The notes: generated by a model from the letters alone, not told the origin. DNA of 64,000 nt from Styela clava (GCF_964204865.1 NC_135250.1:25535395-25599394), one strand, 5' to 3'. Shown: positions 23,726 to 38,460, numbered from the stretch's first letter. Made by a program: numbers and translations.

Positions 23726-25230
23726 GCAAACTTGTACCTGAAAAGTTTATTATATCTTTATATTTAAGTATTTAAGATATATTATACAAATAAACTTTTA
23801 AATAAACAATCAATTTGAACAAAATGAAAATCACGAAAACAAGTTGGTATAACATTTAGTTATATATCGGAATCGTAAATTTACAATTCATCATAAATTT
23901 ACGGAAACTGGATCTGTAGTTGATGCACAAAGAAAAGAATGACCAAGGAGCGGACGCTCTGAGGAAAATATTCAGAGCCGAATTAATTCCAAATTCTCTG
24001 TTAAAACAGCGCTCGGCTACTTCTTGCCAAACAGCAGTTTACCTTTAACTCATTAACCTATAGTGATTTTTTACCACGACACATAAGTTTTTCGTTGACT
24101 GGTTTGATTAGTTTCGTCTGACACAAATTTTTACTGACGATAGTTTTGTCCCAAGTATGTTAACCTTAGGATAGACACCGGTAGCCGTCAACGCCCACGT
24201 TAATGAAGATACGTTAGAAAATCTCTATATGTTTTTATTCGTAAATTTCCACAACACACAGAATACAAATCTTAAAACATTTATCCAGACTAGACTAGTT
24301 CTTTAGTTAGATTGAAAAGCTTATTTATATGTTATTCAAACAATCAATTAATTTTGAAGACGTGACTTCGTGAGTTTGCGTCATAATAGTTCAGTAATTA
24401 TAAAGCATTTAAATGAGCCGTACCTGTCAGACCGGAGATTTAAATTGTGGGAAAAGAATTTTAATGTGATAACGACAGGACGCAACTTGTTATGTTACTA
24501 AAAGTGGATTAATTTGATTCAAACCAAAGTCTTGGTTTGAATTTTGGGAAAAATTCACTTCGTTTTGATGATTTCAACATGAAATGGGGTTAATTGCTAT
24601 ATAAACTCCGCGGTCCAGACTTGGAAAGTTAAAAGATTTGACACATTCTAATAAATTGGAAATATACAAACGAAAAAGAAATATATAATATAAAATTTAT
24701 GATATAAGTCAAAAAAATATTTACATATATGTGATCTACAATGAGACCAGACATTGAAATAAAGAGAAATTTTTATAGAGGGTAAAGGTTGTAAAGTAGA
24801 ATTATAGGAGGATGGCGTATTTTTATTTGAGAAAATTTTGATTTTGGGTGGGTAAAACATATTTTCAATCCAATGTACTTCGCTAAGTTAAAAAACTTAT
24901 ACTCGAATTATCGCATTGTTACGATTTTGTCGACCTAGTTGGTCAATATACGCTTGTCCCATGTCGGGAAGAAAAAACGCATTTTTAAGTTTATACCATC
25001 TCAGGGCTTTTCTGAGAAAAATAACGCTTTTGGTACCATTTTTGTTAAACGAGCTTATTATTTTACCGTTCTATATGACGACGGCTTTGTAAATAATTAA
25101 AAGTATGACTTGCTCGAATCTACTTTTAGATAAATGGGATACTTTTGGGGGTTAATTGCTATAATCCATGCCATGTTGTCTGAAGAAATGAACGCTCTAT
25201 GATGAGTTTATAATTACTTTTGAGACAATC
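23726..25230. other. Intergenic spacer, no gene seen
   Basis: AT-rich, not visibly repeated elsewhere in the window. No frame with splice support or protein-like composition. Confidence 0.5.
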
Positions 25231-25270
25231 TTTATACATGTGTGTTTGTGTGTGTGTGTGTGCTTGTGTG
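25231..25270. repeat. GT-rich microsatellite
   Basis: Imperfect TG repeat with an uninterrupted run of TG units near 25245-25262. Confidence 0.9.
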
Positions 25271-25589
25271 TTCTTGTTTATATCGCATTCACGGTATTTT
25301 CAGTTTCAGATGTATAAAGCGTCTAAGTTGGGTTGGCTGACACCGCAAATGTACCAAAACAATATCGGTAGTTTTCACCGATTTTTCGAAATGTCAAAAA
25401 TTGAAAAAAAACTTACCGGCCCACAGTTTAATTTAATACCACTGATAGTGATCAGGCCCCATTCACTAAAGCTAATTGATTGGTAAACGCCATTCCAATC
25501 TACTGAATATGGATTTATTGATTCAAATCTTATACAGTTCTTCATATTTCTCATTGTGTAAGAATCCTGCTGTAGAACAAAATTTATTG

Positions 25590-25594
<5 letters not shown>

Positions 25595-25622
<28 letters not shown>
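25595..25622. repeat. TA microsatellite
   Basis: Uninterrupted AT/TA dinucleotide run of about 28 bases. Confidence 0.9.
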
Positions 25623-25626
<4 letters not shown>

Positions 25627-25949
25627 GTATGATTTTTTTGGGGATATCTATCCATCTATCCATTTAACTACCGTGGTATTTTGTTCATCTTTTGTATCTT
25701 TCACATACAATAAGAAGATTTGTGTCAACTGTAATCTATCCGTTGTTATCTATTATTTGCTTGGTAGACTTTGATATACTCAAAAACGAGCTCGTGATCT
25801 GAGTTGAGTTCTATTCAGGACTCCTATCTCGAAACTTCATTTTACAGAGTAGCCATAAAATCGCGCACGAGGATAACCTCAATCTATTATGACGCCGATG
25901 TACATCGTGGTCTGCTGCGCGCTGTGTTATAATGTCATAACACTACCGG

Positions 25950-26180
25950 GTTGTTCTTGTTGGATACGTAGTGGACCTATGAATCGTTTTGTTGTTGTTG
26001 TTCCTAGTATTCTCCTTCGTATCGTTATGAAAAAATCGCCTTTCTCTTCAACTACTGGAACAATTGCCTTGAAATTTCTTTCATTTAATCCATATATTTC
26101 TGTGAGCTCAATGGGATTTGTATTTTGTGTGCTATGACGTCACCAAAAGTTGCCATCTTGTGGTTGTTCCGCATATCCGC
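25950..26180. mobile_element. Inverted copy of the GGACACGTAG/TGACGTCA MITE family
   Basis: Reverse relative of 3147-3403. In forward reading it shows TACGTAGTGGAC, GTTGTTGTTGTT, TCTCTTCAACTACTGGAACA and ATGACGTCACC in the order expected of the reverse complement. The unrelated open frames at 25889-26137 and 26085-26456 overlap it and are therefore not credited as genes. Confidence 0.6.
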
Positions 26181-26449
26181 CAATCCTGTGCTCAGCGAAC
26201 GTCTTTGGATCTGGTGCTTGGCGAAAGTGAAACGTTTTTTATTTTCATATTCAAGTCCACTCTTAGTGTAGAAATTGCTACTAAGATAATCGGTCCATAA
26301 GAATGATAGTAAAGGGAGAAAAGAAGTTGTGTGAACCATCCAGCGAAATGTAGGATTTTTTACAAAAAGACCACGAGCCGGATGATAATAACCCAAACCT
26401 ATGGCAAACCGCGGTCTGACGCCTGGTAGGCAGCATTGTGTCGAGTGTG

Positions 26450-28100
26450 CAAACAAACTAGTTTGATGAAACTGAATCTCGACAGTAAACAGGTGCTAAG
26501 CCCCGATGCGGGTACGGAGACTGTCATTATTAGATCCGCCGTTTTCGCATTACATTCAAAACACAACTACTCCACCGCCCTATGTGAATCGATTGAGCTA
26601 CCAGAATTATGACCGACCTCACCATTTATGCCACAGAAGGAAAAAACAACTCAGTTAATATCAGCATCAAATCTCGGCACCGTCTTCACAAAAGTCCAAA
26701 ACAGCACTTTAAGAATGGAAGTTTCACATGTTGGCATAATTGTCATATTTTGGATTAGGACTCCACGCGCAAATATTGCTCCATAACGCCTGCTACTTAC
26801 TAGGTGAAGCAACGTGAACGATTCACAACTTTGCTAGTTATTTGCGTCGAACAGGAAATTATTGTTCCGCAAGAAACCATAATATTTTGTATGTCTTTGG
26901 GTGACTGCCTGTCGAAACGGTACGACCATCAGTCCCACTTCGTAAAATGATTTAAAAGTTCACACACACAATTCATTGAGTCCATTTTGCACATAAGACA
27001 TGCAATGCCAAACCAACTGTTTTTTTATTTGTATATACTAGATTAATATTAGATACTAAAAACATATTGTTGAGCAATATAACGAACAAATATAAATTTA
27101 ATGCAAAGCAGAAATAAAATATATGTTAGTTTCATAGATGATAATGTGTGATATATTTAAGATTGTTGTGAAACGACTTTGTCAAATATTATTTATCTGT
27201 CATTTTTCCTTTTCCACGTATATTTACAAAGATTTGAAAGATCACATATACAGCACAGGAAAGTTTTACACGACCCTGCTCATTGTTCAAATTTTGCTAT
27301 ATCACTCAAAATAGTTTTCATTCGGTGTAACTTATAAATAGCGAAATGCTTGTGAACGTCTCATGTTTCCTGTTTGCAGTGGACAGTAAAAATATTTTCA
27401 CATTTAAACGCACCAACATTTATCCATTTGAATAGGGGAGACTTTTTATATATCGAGACTTAATTTTTATATAAACTTCTCTGAGTACGTTCGTGAGAAA
27501 AGTTTGCAATATCAAAGTTTCTACCCTTATTTAATTACACATGGCCAATTTCCTAAAAATTTGGAATAGGTAACAAACTCAAATCTGCATTTGCGATCTT
27601 TTCAACTGCTTAACGTATATATATGTCTCAGTCACAAGTATTTCCAAGCACATTATTGTTCTTCACTAGAAATTAGAGGTATCGTTGCTGGATGTTCAAA
27701 TGATATTAACTTTTGCTCGTCTTAATAAGATTATAATAATAGGTCTGTACAAATAAAGCAGCAACATTTACAAATACCAATAAAGAAAAATTAACAAAGT
27801 AAACAAAATGTCGCAGTAATGTGAAACACTCTTTAAAGTCAAAATTTCCTTTTCTGAGAAAATACAATAAAAATTTAGAAACTTAAGAAGGTCTGATAGA
27901 TCATCATCGAGTCAGCGATACTCCAATTAATTAAAATGCGAAACAAAAATGTCAAGTGAAAATGCAAAAAACAATAGAATTAAACACCACATGGTTCTAG
28001 CTTGATGCATTTGCAGGACCTGGTAAATAAAAATCTCTAGACTCAACTGGTGACGATTTGCAAAATTACAGACAGGCGCATCACGTACCAGGGTTGGACA
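26450..28100. repeat. Block B left edge and receptor 3'-flank repeat
   Basis: 26450-26990 aligns with about 37860-38460 and 44475-44770. From 26990 it aligns with the 3' flank of the other copies (1-1160). It starts the duplicated block; no gene seen. Confidence 0.75.
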
Positions 28101-28490
28101 GGACAACTTAGTTGTCGAGCATGGAAATTATAACGAGCAAGACAAAATGAGTGAACTTCTCAAGTGAGGTTTTTGATTTTTATTGCTGTATTATAATACA
28201 CAGACTTAACCGGAACTACAAGTCGTTTACAAGAATGCATGCTGGAATATACATGTTTGCGACATGACCTACAGAGCTGATTACACTCTGGGTGAAAAAG
28301 TGAATCGATACTGATGATTGCTCTGTCCCGGCTATGAGATAGAGAAGTCGATCGACACCAACTTGACTGACTACTTCAATAATAACGACATTGTATGTAA
28401 CAAGTATACCTAGTGTTTTGTCAATAAACAACTATTTTGAATTTTTTACATTTTGTAATTTGCTGATAGTTACTGCTTAGCTGAAATTCA

Positions 28491-31400
28491 TCAGGCGTTG
28501 TAAGATTCGTAAGCTGTTTCCACTTGTGTTTGCTTAGTTGTCGCAGGCAGAGCTTGTTCGTAACCGGCAGTTTCTTGCAGGACATTTGATGATGATGGTT
28601 GTTCGTAAGCTGATTCCACTTGTGTTTGCTTAGTTGTCGCAGGCAGAGCTTGTTCGTAACCGGCAGTTTCTTGCAGGACATTTGATGATGATGGTTGTTC
28701 GTAAGCTGATTCCACTTGTGTTTGCTTAGTTGTCGCAGGCAGAACTTGTTCGTAACCGGCAGTTTCTTGCAAGACATTTGAATATGATGGTTGTGAAGCT
28801 GGATTGTTGGGAGGAGTTGCTAATTAATTTAAAGAATGTAATTAGCAACCACAGAACAAACAAAAATCGATTTAAAATACTTATCTTGTTAGAAATCAGA
28901 TCTAAGTGAACCTGTGGTAGACAGTGTGTTAAAATAATAATTTTTTAAATAAAATATCTCAGTTTTTTTCCATCACTTCATAGAAGGTATGTTCACAGAC
29001 CTAGCTCTTTCAAATTTTTAGTAATTTAATGGGCGTGACTCCTAGTAGGGCTTTAATTTTATTCACTTTTTATTTGCGGTGGCATTCCAATTTTGTATAA
29101 ACTCGAGATATTCAAATTGTATTGCCCCACTATTAGAACCTGTATTGATTGATAAACGTTTTCTATCCCATCAACATTGATGCCTTTTTTTTATCATTGA
29201 AGTGGAGTTACAACTTTTATTGTGACCGTATGCTGTTGTGTTTATACACTTTGAATGACACTTCGAATTTGATTTTATGGGAATAATATTTTATACATCA
29301 GTTCTGATTATTTCTCACTACCTTTTTCTTCTATAGTTTCGTAATTATGTTCTTTTACTTCTGCCTTTTCCTTCAAATTCTTTATTTCTTTCTTCGATTT
29401 GTATATGATCCAGACAGAGACGACCAAGAAGACGAAAGGAATGAGAAAACCAATCACAAAACTGATGATGTTGAACTCGAACGCTTCTTTTTCTAAAACA
29501 AATACGTTACTCTGATTTCCCGTTGATATTTAAAGGTTTTGAGATTATAGTTTTATTAAAATTAGCAACATCATCTCTAGAATTACAAAGATAGTATATA
29601 ACGTTCACAATAAAAGAAGACTTTATTCTTCTTTTAATTCTCAAAACTATTTGCTTGTTATCTTGTGTTGTTTGAAATTTGCTAATTTTTTTCATAATCT
29701 GGCTTTGAATTAACCAAATCTGAATATTTGTTATTCTTACCGGTATCGTTCTTAGCAGTAGTTTCTTGTTCACCTTGTTTCAACGTTATAGAGGGGCTTT
29801 GACTGAAATTTATTTGGTCACCAGAGGGCGTGGAATAAACTATCGAGACACTGAAGTAAAATAAGTTATATTATGCATTGCGAAAATAAATTTCTCAAAT
29901 GAAATAGGTATATATTATATTTGATTTGATAGCACCATTAAATAAGTAAATCAATCTAATTTGACGTTAACATATATCTTTACTGTCTGTCGGTTTTGAA
30001 ATAGCATTATATTAATACCAAAACTTTCAATTAAAAAATTAAAAGTCTATGATGATCTATATAACTCTAAGATATATATAGAATACCTGAACATCTTTTT
30101 ATCTAATTTTTTGTTCCTTCCTGTGAATAAAATTTCTTTTCCAGAACTTTCTTCATTTTGTATCCCTGCTTTTCCGGTATTTATTACGTCACATGTTGTC
30201 ATTGATTCATCACCGAGTGTAATATTCATTCGCTTATCGTTCATGCTAAAATATTTTATTCAATGTAGAATAGAATATGATATGTTATGCAGGAAATATC
30301 GCTGCTGCTCGAGACAATAGAAAAACCGCGTTGCAACGACGCATACAGGTATTTACACCATGAAACTTTTCAAAATTCATCTATGGTGGTACGAACATAT
30401 GCAGTATCAATGTATCTTCTTGCATGTGCGTTGTATGCCCATACAATAGCCCAAAAGTATTGGAGTAAAGTATTCGTAGTACAATGCGTTTCGTTATAGT
30501 TTTTAGAAAAAATCAACGTCAAAAATCTTATAAATTTATACCGAAATATCGCCGTTGTCCTGATATATTACGTAATACCTACATTGCCCTGGTACCGATT
30601 GCGAATAAATCTTTTATTCGATTAGTTAATCTTAATATCGCCAATAAACTTTCAATCATTTTCTTATGTTTCATATTTCAGGCAAAGTTTACAAATCATG
30701 TTTAACTAAAACGCCTAATTAAATAATCACGTAATATAATTTTCTATAAATAAAAACTATTTACAACCTTGAAACAGGTATTGCTTTAGCAATATACTTA
30801 TCACCGCTCTCTGTGTTGTTAATATTTATCATGTCAGTCAAGGAGAAGGCCACGTCGTGTTCCTTCAAATTTGTGCGTACAAGTACGAATATGCAACTGT
30901 AAATTAATAGATTATAGATTATACAATAACAGAAATTGTACCGACATCTTGTTTTGTTGAAGAATAAAGTTCATATTGAAAAATGATACTAATCAAAATT
31001 AATCAGAACTTTCGTGTCTTTTAAGCCGAGTGATTATATTGGTACAGGAGAGGAATAATATACCTAATACGATATATGAACAGGCACAATTGATTTTTTT
31101 TTCAGGCTAATAGGAAGATGAATGTACTACCTTTATTGTCGATATATTATTTTCTACTCTGTTGCATTTAGCTTACCTGACAAGGCCATTAGTCTCATCT
31201 GGTGCTTGTATTCCGAGTTTTTTGAATCCACATACGCTGCTAACTAGGTTATCTTCAAAACTATCAGGCGGAAAAACCTTTGTGGGAGCTAAAATACAAG
31301 ACAGTGTTTAGTCAAAGGCATTACGATATCCTTGATTTTTTCTTCAGGATTCACATTTTTGCTGCAAACAGCGTTCTGCAAACGTGTCTAATTATCGTTT

Positions 31401-34400
31401 CAATTTGAAAATTGATACATATTTAGAACGCAATGACTTACGCAACTTCGCATATCTTGGGTTAATCAGAGTTGTTGAGTAGATTAGTGATTACAAAATT
31501 GAATACACAAACATTGAATTCTGAATATACCTCTAGGTTTTCCAAGACAACTGCCAGTAACAGATAAAATTTGACCAAATCCAGCACAACTGAATATTTT
31601 GATTGAAGCGGAATAGTTACGATTTGATTCTGGTTGAAACGAATACACGGATGATGACGTCACGTTTATTAGTTTCATGTCTGTCTTCAAGTTTGAATCT
31701 CGTGAGGAAGCCAGGGTTGAAGTTAGATTCAGTTCCTATTAATCATGAGATAAGTAATTACATCCGAAAGTCACTAAAAATGCTCTGAAAATTGATGTCA
31801 AATAAGGATGTTGAAGATAACGTAAAACCTTCCAGCTGATTGGAATATGAATTGGATATAAATTACTAATAAACAAAAAACAAATGTGCAATTTATATCA
31901 GCGGACCAAAACAGATCTACGATCGTAAGTATAAACAGTCAAACTTCACGACTTAATGTGGACTTCATGATACACGTTGGGATTCTAAATTCAATTGACA
32001 TATATTCAACCAAAGCTGTGTGTTTCGGATAATGTGAGTCAAAATAAAAATATTGCTTACCACAGTATATGGATCACCAGTCTCTGTCTTGTTAGATAAG
32101 ATCCAAGAGATGACGCAAGTTTGTGTATTCTTGTATTGTATAATAGACGACGATTCTGCAGATAACATTGCTCCCCCTGTTGTTGCGTTTCGGAAAGTAG
32201 AATATTTGGTTGGACAGTTATCTTTTGTTGCACATGCAGTAATCTGACAAAAGATATTTATATAGGCATTTTAATAACGAAAGTATAAATGGGGCAGTAA
32301 ACTAATTTAGCCTTACAGGTAAAGGCGATCTTAAAAAGAGAGACCTTCGTCCACAAATATTCGCATAAAATAAGTGCGGAACAATCGATGTGAACAATAT
32401 AATAAATCGTTATTGCTTACTTTGATTGTATAGGCTGTGGTTGGCGACAAACTGATTATTGTTGTTGACTGTTTTTCAGATGTTGGTAAACCCACCCATC
32501 TTGTTGATCCGCCTGAGGTCGGACTTACTTCTATCCTGTAAAACAGATGTTAGTTTACGCTGGCATTAATGCAAGTAACAACGGGTAGCAATATGCGTAA
32601 TGGAATTGGGTCGTGACCAGCATGACAGATTTACGTTTTGACTTTTAGTAATACCTTTAGTAAATTTAACAATGTAAATCGAGCAGCTTTAGCCGTTTTC
32701 TCAAATGACTTTATAACATTGTTGTCAAAGCGAGTATTCAATCAGATTTGTCTATAGGCCTGTTCCGTGTAAAAGATGGCACATAAACTAAATCTTGTGG
32801 ATATATCAAATTATTCATAAAGATGAACATACTTGTGTGGCAATCCAACAGCATTTAAATGTGGTTGCCATGAGATGATCAAGTTAGAATTGCAGACGTT
32901 ATTGGATATTTGATGGATTGTGGGATTTCCATCCACTGACAAAGTAAATAAAGTTAGATTAGCTGACAGAGATTACAAAATCAAGCAGAGATCGTTATTT
33001 TTATTCACCTCCATATGATTCAGTCGTAGCTTTCCAGGTTTGGCCAATTTGATAACGACAACTATAGGATCCCGCATCTGCAATATTTGCGTTTTGAAGA
33101 TTTAATGTTGCTGATCCATTTTGTATCGTTTGATAAACTTTACTTGTATTTTCGGTTGATACTTTGTTAGATGCTTTGCGCCATTCAATTTGTATTGCAG
33201 CGCTGCAGTTTGTTGCAAAACACCTTTTCTGGTTTACGTTGATGGTTTGTATTCTAACGAACGGGCCTGGAAATACTGAAGCAGAATGTGTGAAATTTGA
33301 AGCTGTAAATAACACAAATTGGTTTAGATTAAGAAAAAACTAGGTTGATTACTTTGGTTCATGCAAGCAGAAACACTGAACATTGAAAGTAGTTAGCGCA
33401 ACTCTGTTTGTAACACAATTTGAATTAAGTGATTGAAGCCCAATAATTCTATTATGAGCATTCAGTGGCACCGAAAAACAATACTTGTATCGTATACTTG
33501 TACATGTGATATATATTGATCAGTTCCAATTGTATATTCCTAATTTGACAATCTATTTCAATTCATATTTAATTTACGATCATTAATTTTAAGTGCTAGC
33601 TTATTGGTCAGGAAGTTGATATATTTGAGTTTTGCTGGGACAGTGCGGTAGTTACTGTAGTGTTCTGGGTACTATAGCTTTTGCACAGTTCAAGCTTCCT
33701 TCATAATATCGTATGATTTTTGTGGAATTGTTTTTAAAATATTATGTTTGAACCTCGTGTGCATTTATTTGAGTTTTGCTCTATTGTTTCTTTAGATAGA
33801 ATCTATGCAACTTGTTACGTTCCCATTATCTCCGATTGAGCAAGCTTGCATATGCTGACCACTTGTAGAATATTAGACTAATTTATTGCATAGCTAGAAA
33901 ACCCATGTAAAGGTGATTATGAGGACAATTTATACAAGTCCATTCTCAAACCAAAGCCATCTATGTTAAGGAATGTCATCAGCGAATGGAGAAAAATCAA
34001 TAAATATTACCTTTCTGGCAAATGTAGTAGAAGTTTCCATCACAAGATATATCAAGCCACTCATACGTTTGTCTTCCAACTACCAAACAATCTTCATTGC
34101 CAACATTGTTTGGTTGATTCGATTTCCTGATAAATTTAGAAGCCGAATAAAATATTCTAAAAATTATGCAGGCTCTAAGCATTTAATTTAAGAAATAGTT
34201 AGTGACAAGTTGTTACGCTGATATAGCTCCTAAATATTTTCCGAACAGAGGAAGTATTGATAAACTACATATGAAATTAGACTAAGTTTTTGCTTGGCAT
34301 AATTTATTCAATTGCCCCTAACAGGTATCTAGTGAGGTTTGTCAGGAATTCACCTCGGATAAAAGGAATTTGACTACGACGGATAATAAATATCATTATT

Positions 34401-35896
34401 GGAGTTATGCCGTGGTATTTCTCTTTACTATAATATTGATAATAATGAATACCGCGTGGTATACAAGTTCTGAAAACTATTTCACGCAGAAAATATATTG
34501 TTTATTAAATTCGTTTGCAACTTTTCTAAATAATGTTAAGAAAAACACCAGTTTTGATATCCTGTTATTCCTCTCATCATCACATCAGAAGCATCCTGCC
34601 ATCTCCAATCTCCTTCGTTAGCTATGTCGTTTCCTCCGATATAAAAGGTGTTATCCTCACTTTGTAGGCTAAGAACATAGAAATAGTATTATTTTTTTTT
34701 TTTTTTTGAAGAAAAGAAAAGAACAATCGATTAAAAATTGAGAAAATGTCTGAAAGGAGAGCTGAAATATCCCACGGACGCGCTAAGATAACTAAAGAGC
34801 TTTTGTCTAATGAAGCAAAGTAGTAATAAAAAACGTTGAATATGCCAGGTAGCCCGTAATCAAAAATCAGTTAGTTCCGGTGTTTGTGTGATTTGCAAAC
34901 ATGAATTGATTTGTTTAAAAACTAATTTCTGAAAAACCCATTCCGTAAAGAACAGTTTTCGTTTATATTTATACAAATATACAAACTTGTGAGCTATAGA
35001 AATTATATTGATTCTTGCTTTTATTCTATTCACGATAGACTACTTGTTTCAATGCAACACATCCAAGGTAAATAAATCGCTGTGTAAATGTTAAAACTAA
35101 AAAGATTTCTCGATGTACGTACTGCGGCAGATTTTACTAATATAATGTAAAAATAAAGAAGTACATATTTGGAAATATCCCGATCCTACAACATGCTTCC
35201 TAAAAGTAAAATAAATCTTTAGCTCAAGTACATCACTGTGCAAACAATATCCTATTTCAACTCACGCATATAATAGGTGTTTAATCTACATCGAGATGGT
35301 ACAAACAACAGTGAGATAATCAATTTTATCTATTTAGTGCTAAAGTTTCATTCAACACATAGAACAATTCACATATTATATAACACCAAGATATCAAAAA
35401 TAAGTTTCTTTTTAACTCACTCGAATGCTGAATTAATGACTGTCGTCATTCTCTCATTATCAACTTTAGCTAAGTAACCTCCCAATCCCTCACAGGAAGA
35501 TTTAGCGCTGTTGTAAGTTTTATGTTGTTTGAAGAAAAGCAGTTCAAACCCATCAACACATTCTTTCTTCCAGGGATCTGAAACACAACGGTATCTGGAA
35601 TTGTAATCAGATTCAAATTTGAACAATTGAATAAAGAACAATTCTCATTTATTAACATAAAATTTGACAAAAGTAAAATTGTAATGATATATTGAATAAG
35701 TATACAATACTTTAAAAGCTGAAATTTTTTAATTCATTATAAGGAAACTTTGTATTTGTCCGTGAGAACGCAACCTAAACAAAAGGTTTTCATCGAGATA
35801 TGACAAAAAGTTTTCATTCATAAAATTAAACTAACCTTGAGCTGAAACACTGATGATAAGGATCGAAAACAATATCACCAAAATTGAAAGATTCAT
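28491..35896 (-). CDS. Receptor B: CTLD-Ig-FN3 transmembrane receptor with tyrosine-repeat tail
   Basis: Fifteen exons, each matching receptor A: 35836-35896, 35421-35577, 34549-34668, 34011-34126, 33009-33275, 32833-32935, 32421-32535, 32061-32243, 31531-31735, 31177-31288, 30768-30896, 30087-30245, 29741-29850, 29322-29492, 28491-28819. All phases join and give 778 residues without a stop. It starts at the second methionine of A because the upstream one is ATA here. The lectin exon 4 is five codons shorter than in A, in the loop between QPN and EDC. The Ig exon ends in a different strand sequence (RYQIGQTWK) from A and C. All tail sites equivalent to the A ITIM-like site read SAYEQP. The signal peptide ends SVSAQ. 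It appears functional. Same inferred role as A. Confidence 0.86.
28508..28788 (-). repeat. Three 96-bp tandem repeats in the receptor B tail exon
   Basis: Same 32-codon period as in A but more uniform. The tyrosine sites read YEQV, YEQP, YEQA, YEQP and YEQA, then a terminal AYESY. No site fits the ITIM consensus because the -2 or +3 residue fails. Confidence 0.9.
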
Positions 35897-37860
35897 CTTT
35901 ATTATTCGAAGGACACAGTTTTTGACATTTGTCGTCAACCTAAATATTACAACCTAATTTTAATTCTTTTTGATCAGGTCGTTTTAGGTTTCAATTATCA
36001 TAACTGCAATGTAAAAAATAAAATTAATTTAATGCCACTTTTAAAAATAAAATTATATTTTTTATCGAAATTAAATCAAGCAACTCAAGTAAATGGACGT
36101 GACAAACATCACAGTTCCTATTGTTGAAGCAATATTATGAATAACGGCGAATCACGTCGACTGATTTGAACCTTTGTGTCGTAGAAGATCGACCATTTCA
36201 CCAGTATGCCCAGCTACATAAATTCGTCCCTCTTATATTCAGATTTTAGTTGATCATAGATCGTTGTTTGCTTAAGACTGAACTGGTTATTAATATATTT
36301 CGACATTGCGGCAATATCCATGAGTCTTTCTTGTGGTAAACTACAAGCAGCAGAAGTGGCTGTACCTGCTATGAAGCGAAAGCCTTGAAACACTTTTTCA
36401 CGAGAATACTTTGATACAGTGATAATAATTACATAACTTATGCGTAAGTTTCTTCATTCACATTTTGAAACTCCTACAAACTGCTACTAATATTACCGTA
36501 CCAACAATTCTCGAAACCCGCTCTACATACAATCATGAGAAGTGAACGTAAATTGTCACGTAGGAGTGTTCAACTGTTTACGGTTTACTGAGTCAGTCTA
36601 CCACTTCCCTCAACAATAACAAAATAGTTGGAAACGCACCGAAACAAGGACGTCCAATAACCGTTCCTAAATCACAATGAATTGTGTGTTCATGCATCAG
36701 TTATACCTGATGTAATAGCACATATGCATAAGGAAGTATTGCCTTTATACTCGTTAAGCAAACACTGAATTGTGATTATGCTTAGCATTGTTGTCACGAG
36801 TGCATATTATGAAAAACAAATATTATAACCAAATGGAAATCGTTTTCCTCTGTCTTTTATTAGTGTGTACCTATAGCATCAACCCCCCAAATGCAATTGA
36901 GATCTAATCGCAACACACCCACCATACACTGTATCACACAGATCTTCGAGATGTTCGATAACAAATCAGAATACGTTAATTACAAAACGTAACGTCTCAT
37001 ACAAATATGCTAACTTGAAAAAAAAAATTTCTCACACTTAAGAAATTTGCATTATTGTGATTTAAGACAAGTATTTCTTACCAGCTAGAAGAGGTTTGAG
37101 GTGAACGAGTCTAACTCCCTATCTTCATCTAAGCCTTTATGCTAGAGATCTGCTTGAAAATAATGTAGGAACATATTTTATCATTATGTTGTTTTCTTCC
37201 ATATTGAAAATACATCGAGTTCTGAATGAGGAATGCCGCATTGAACTAACTGCAAGACGACATTGCTTTAGTGAATTTTATTGAAGAAACGATATTTCCC
37301 GAGAAAGCTATTAGGCAATAACTTTATACGTCGTTTACAAAATCTTTTCATGCTTTGTCACAACATTTAGGATTGTTCATTGTTTCAGGATAACCCATTT
37401 CATTTCTTACACTTTCGAAAGAATACTTTTTTAATGAAACTATTTTTTGCAAAAATGGACGGAACACGCGACTAGGTAATAAAAATGCATTATTACAAAG
37501 TGTAAAGTTTAATTTGCTCAATATAGGCCACGAACACCTCTGTATTCATGCTCCCGTTTTAACAACATATAAAATCTTACAATTAAAATTTGTTTGCTGA
37601 ATATTTCAATATGTTTATTTTTTTTTTAATCGGATGAATTGAGTTCTAATTCCCAAAAAGGTAAAATTTGACTAGTTCTATTCGTCCGCGTCACGTCGTG
37701 ATACAACTTGGTCATTTCGAATCCAACACATACGAAAACAAACCACTATCGTTAATAAACGCTTCAACAATATGTCTTACGCGGTATCTGGTCACTAGAG
37801 CATGAATTCGCATTTTCTTGTAGTTTATGTCAGAATACGCTATGTTAGTCGGACAGCTTG
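35897..37860. other. Receptor B 5' flank and spacer, no gene seen
   Basis: Aligns with the 5' flanks of A and C to about 37340, then becomes unrelated. The hAT-like element found in A and C at this distance is absent. No gene seen. Confidence 0.5.
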
Positions 37861-38460
37861 GGTCGAGTGTTCGAACAAACCAGTTTGGCTAAACTAAAAC
37901 TCCAAATCTCGACACTAGACCGGTACTAATCCCCGGTGTCGGTACGGAGTACGGAGTACGGAGATTGACGTTATCGCATTACTTTTAAAACACACTAAAC
38001 TCCACCGCCTTATGTGGCTTGATCAAGCTCCCAGTAATTGCACCGGCCCCGCCATCTATGCCACCGGGAAACATGATCAGTCCAATATCGACATCACATC
38101 TCAACACCATCGTCGCAACAGCCCAATACAGCACTTTAAGGACGACCGTTTGGCATTTTGGCACAATCACAAGGGAGTCACAAGGGATTCACAACTTTGC
38201 AAGTTATTAACGCCGAACAGGAAGCTATTGTTCTTAACGAAACCAAAGTTGTGTATGTCTTTGGGTGACTGCAAAACAGAACAAACAGTATTGACGCCTC
38301 GTAGAAATACTAAAAATTCACACCCACAATTCATTGAAACTATTGTTTTTACCGAAACCAAGGCTTTGTATGTCTTTGGGTGACTGCAAAACGGAAAGAA
38401 CAGTATTGACGTCTCGTATAATTACTAAAAATTCACAACCTCAAATCTAGGCTTGCACGT
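37860..38460. repeat. Block-edge repeat with local tandem expansions
   Basis: Third copy of the block edge (compare 26450-26990 and 44475-44770). It carries a TACGGAG heptamer repeated three times near 37943-37963 and a direct duplication of about 112 bp (38222-38333 versus 38334-38445), sharing GTATGTCTTTGGGTGACTGC. Confidence 0.75.

Noticed and set aside
26085..26456. 123-codon minus-strand frame
   Set aside because: It overlaps the inverted MITE copy and the block-edge repeat. Its composition is not protein-like.
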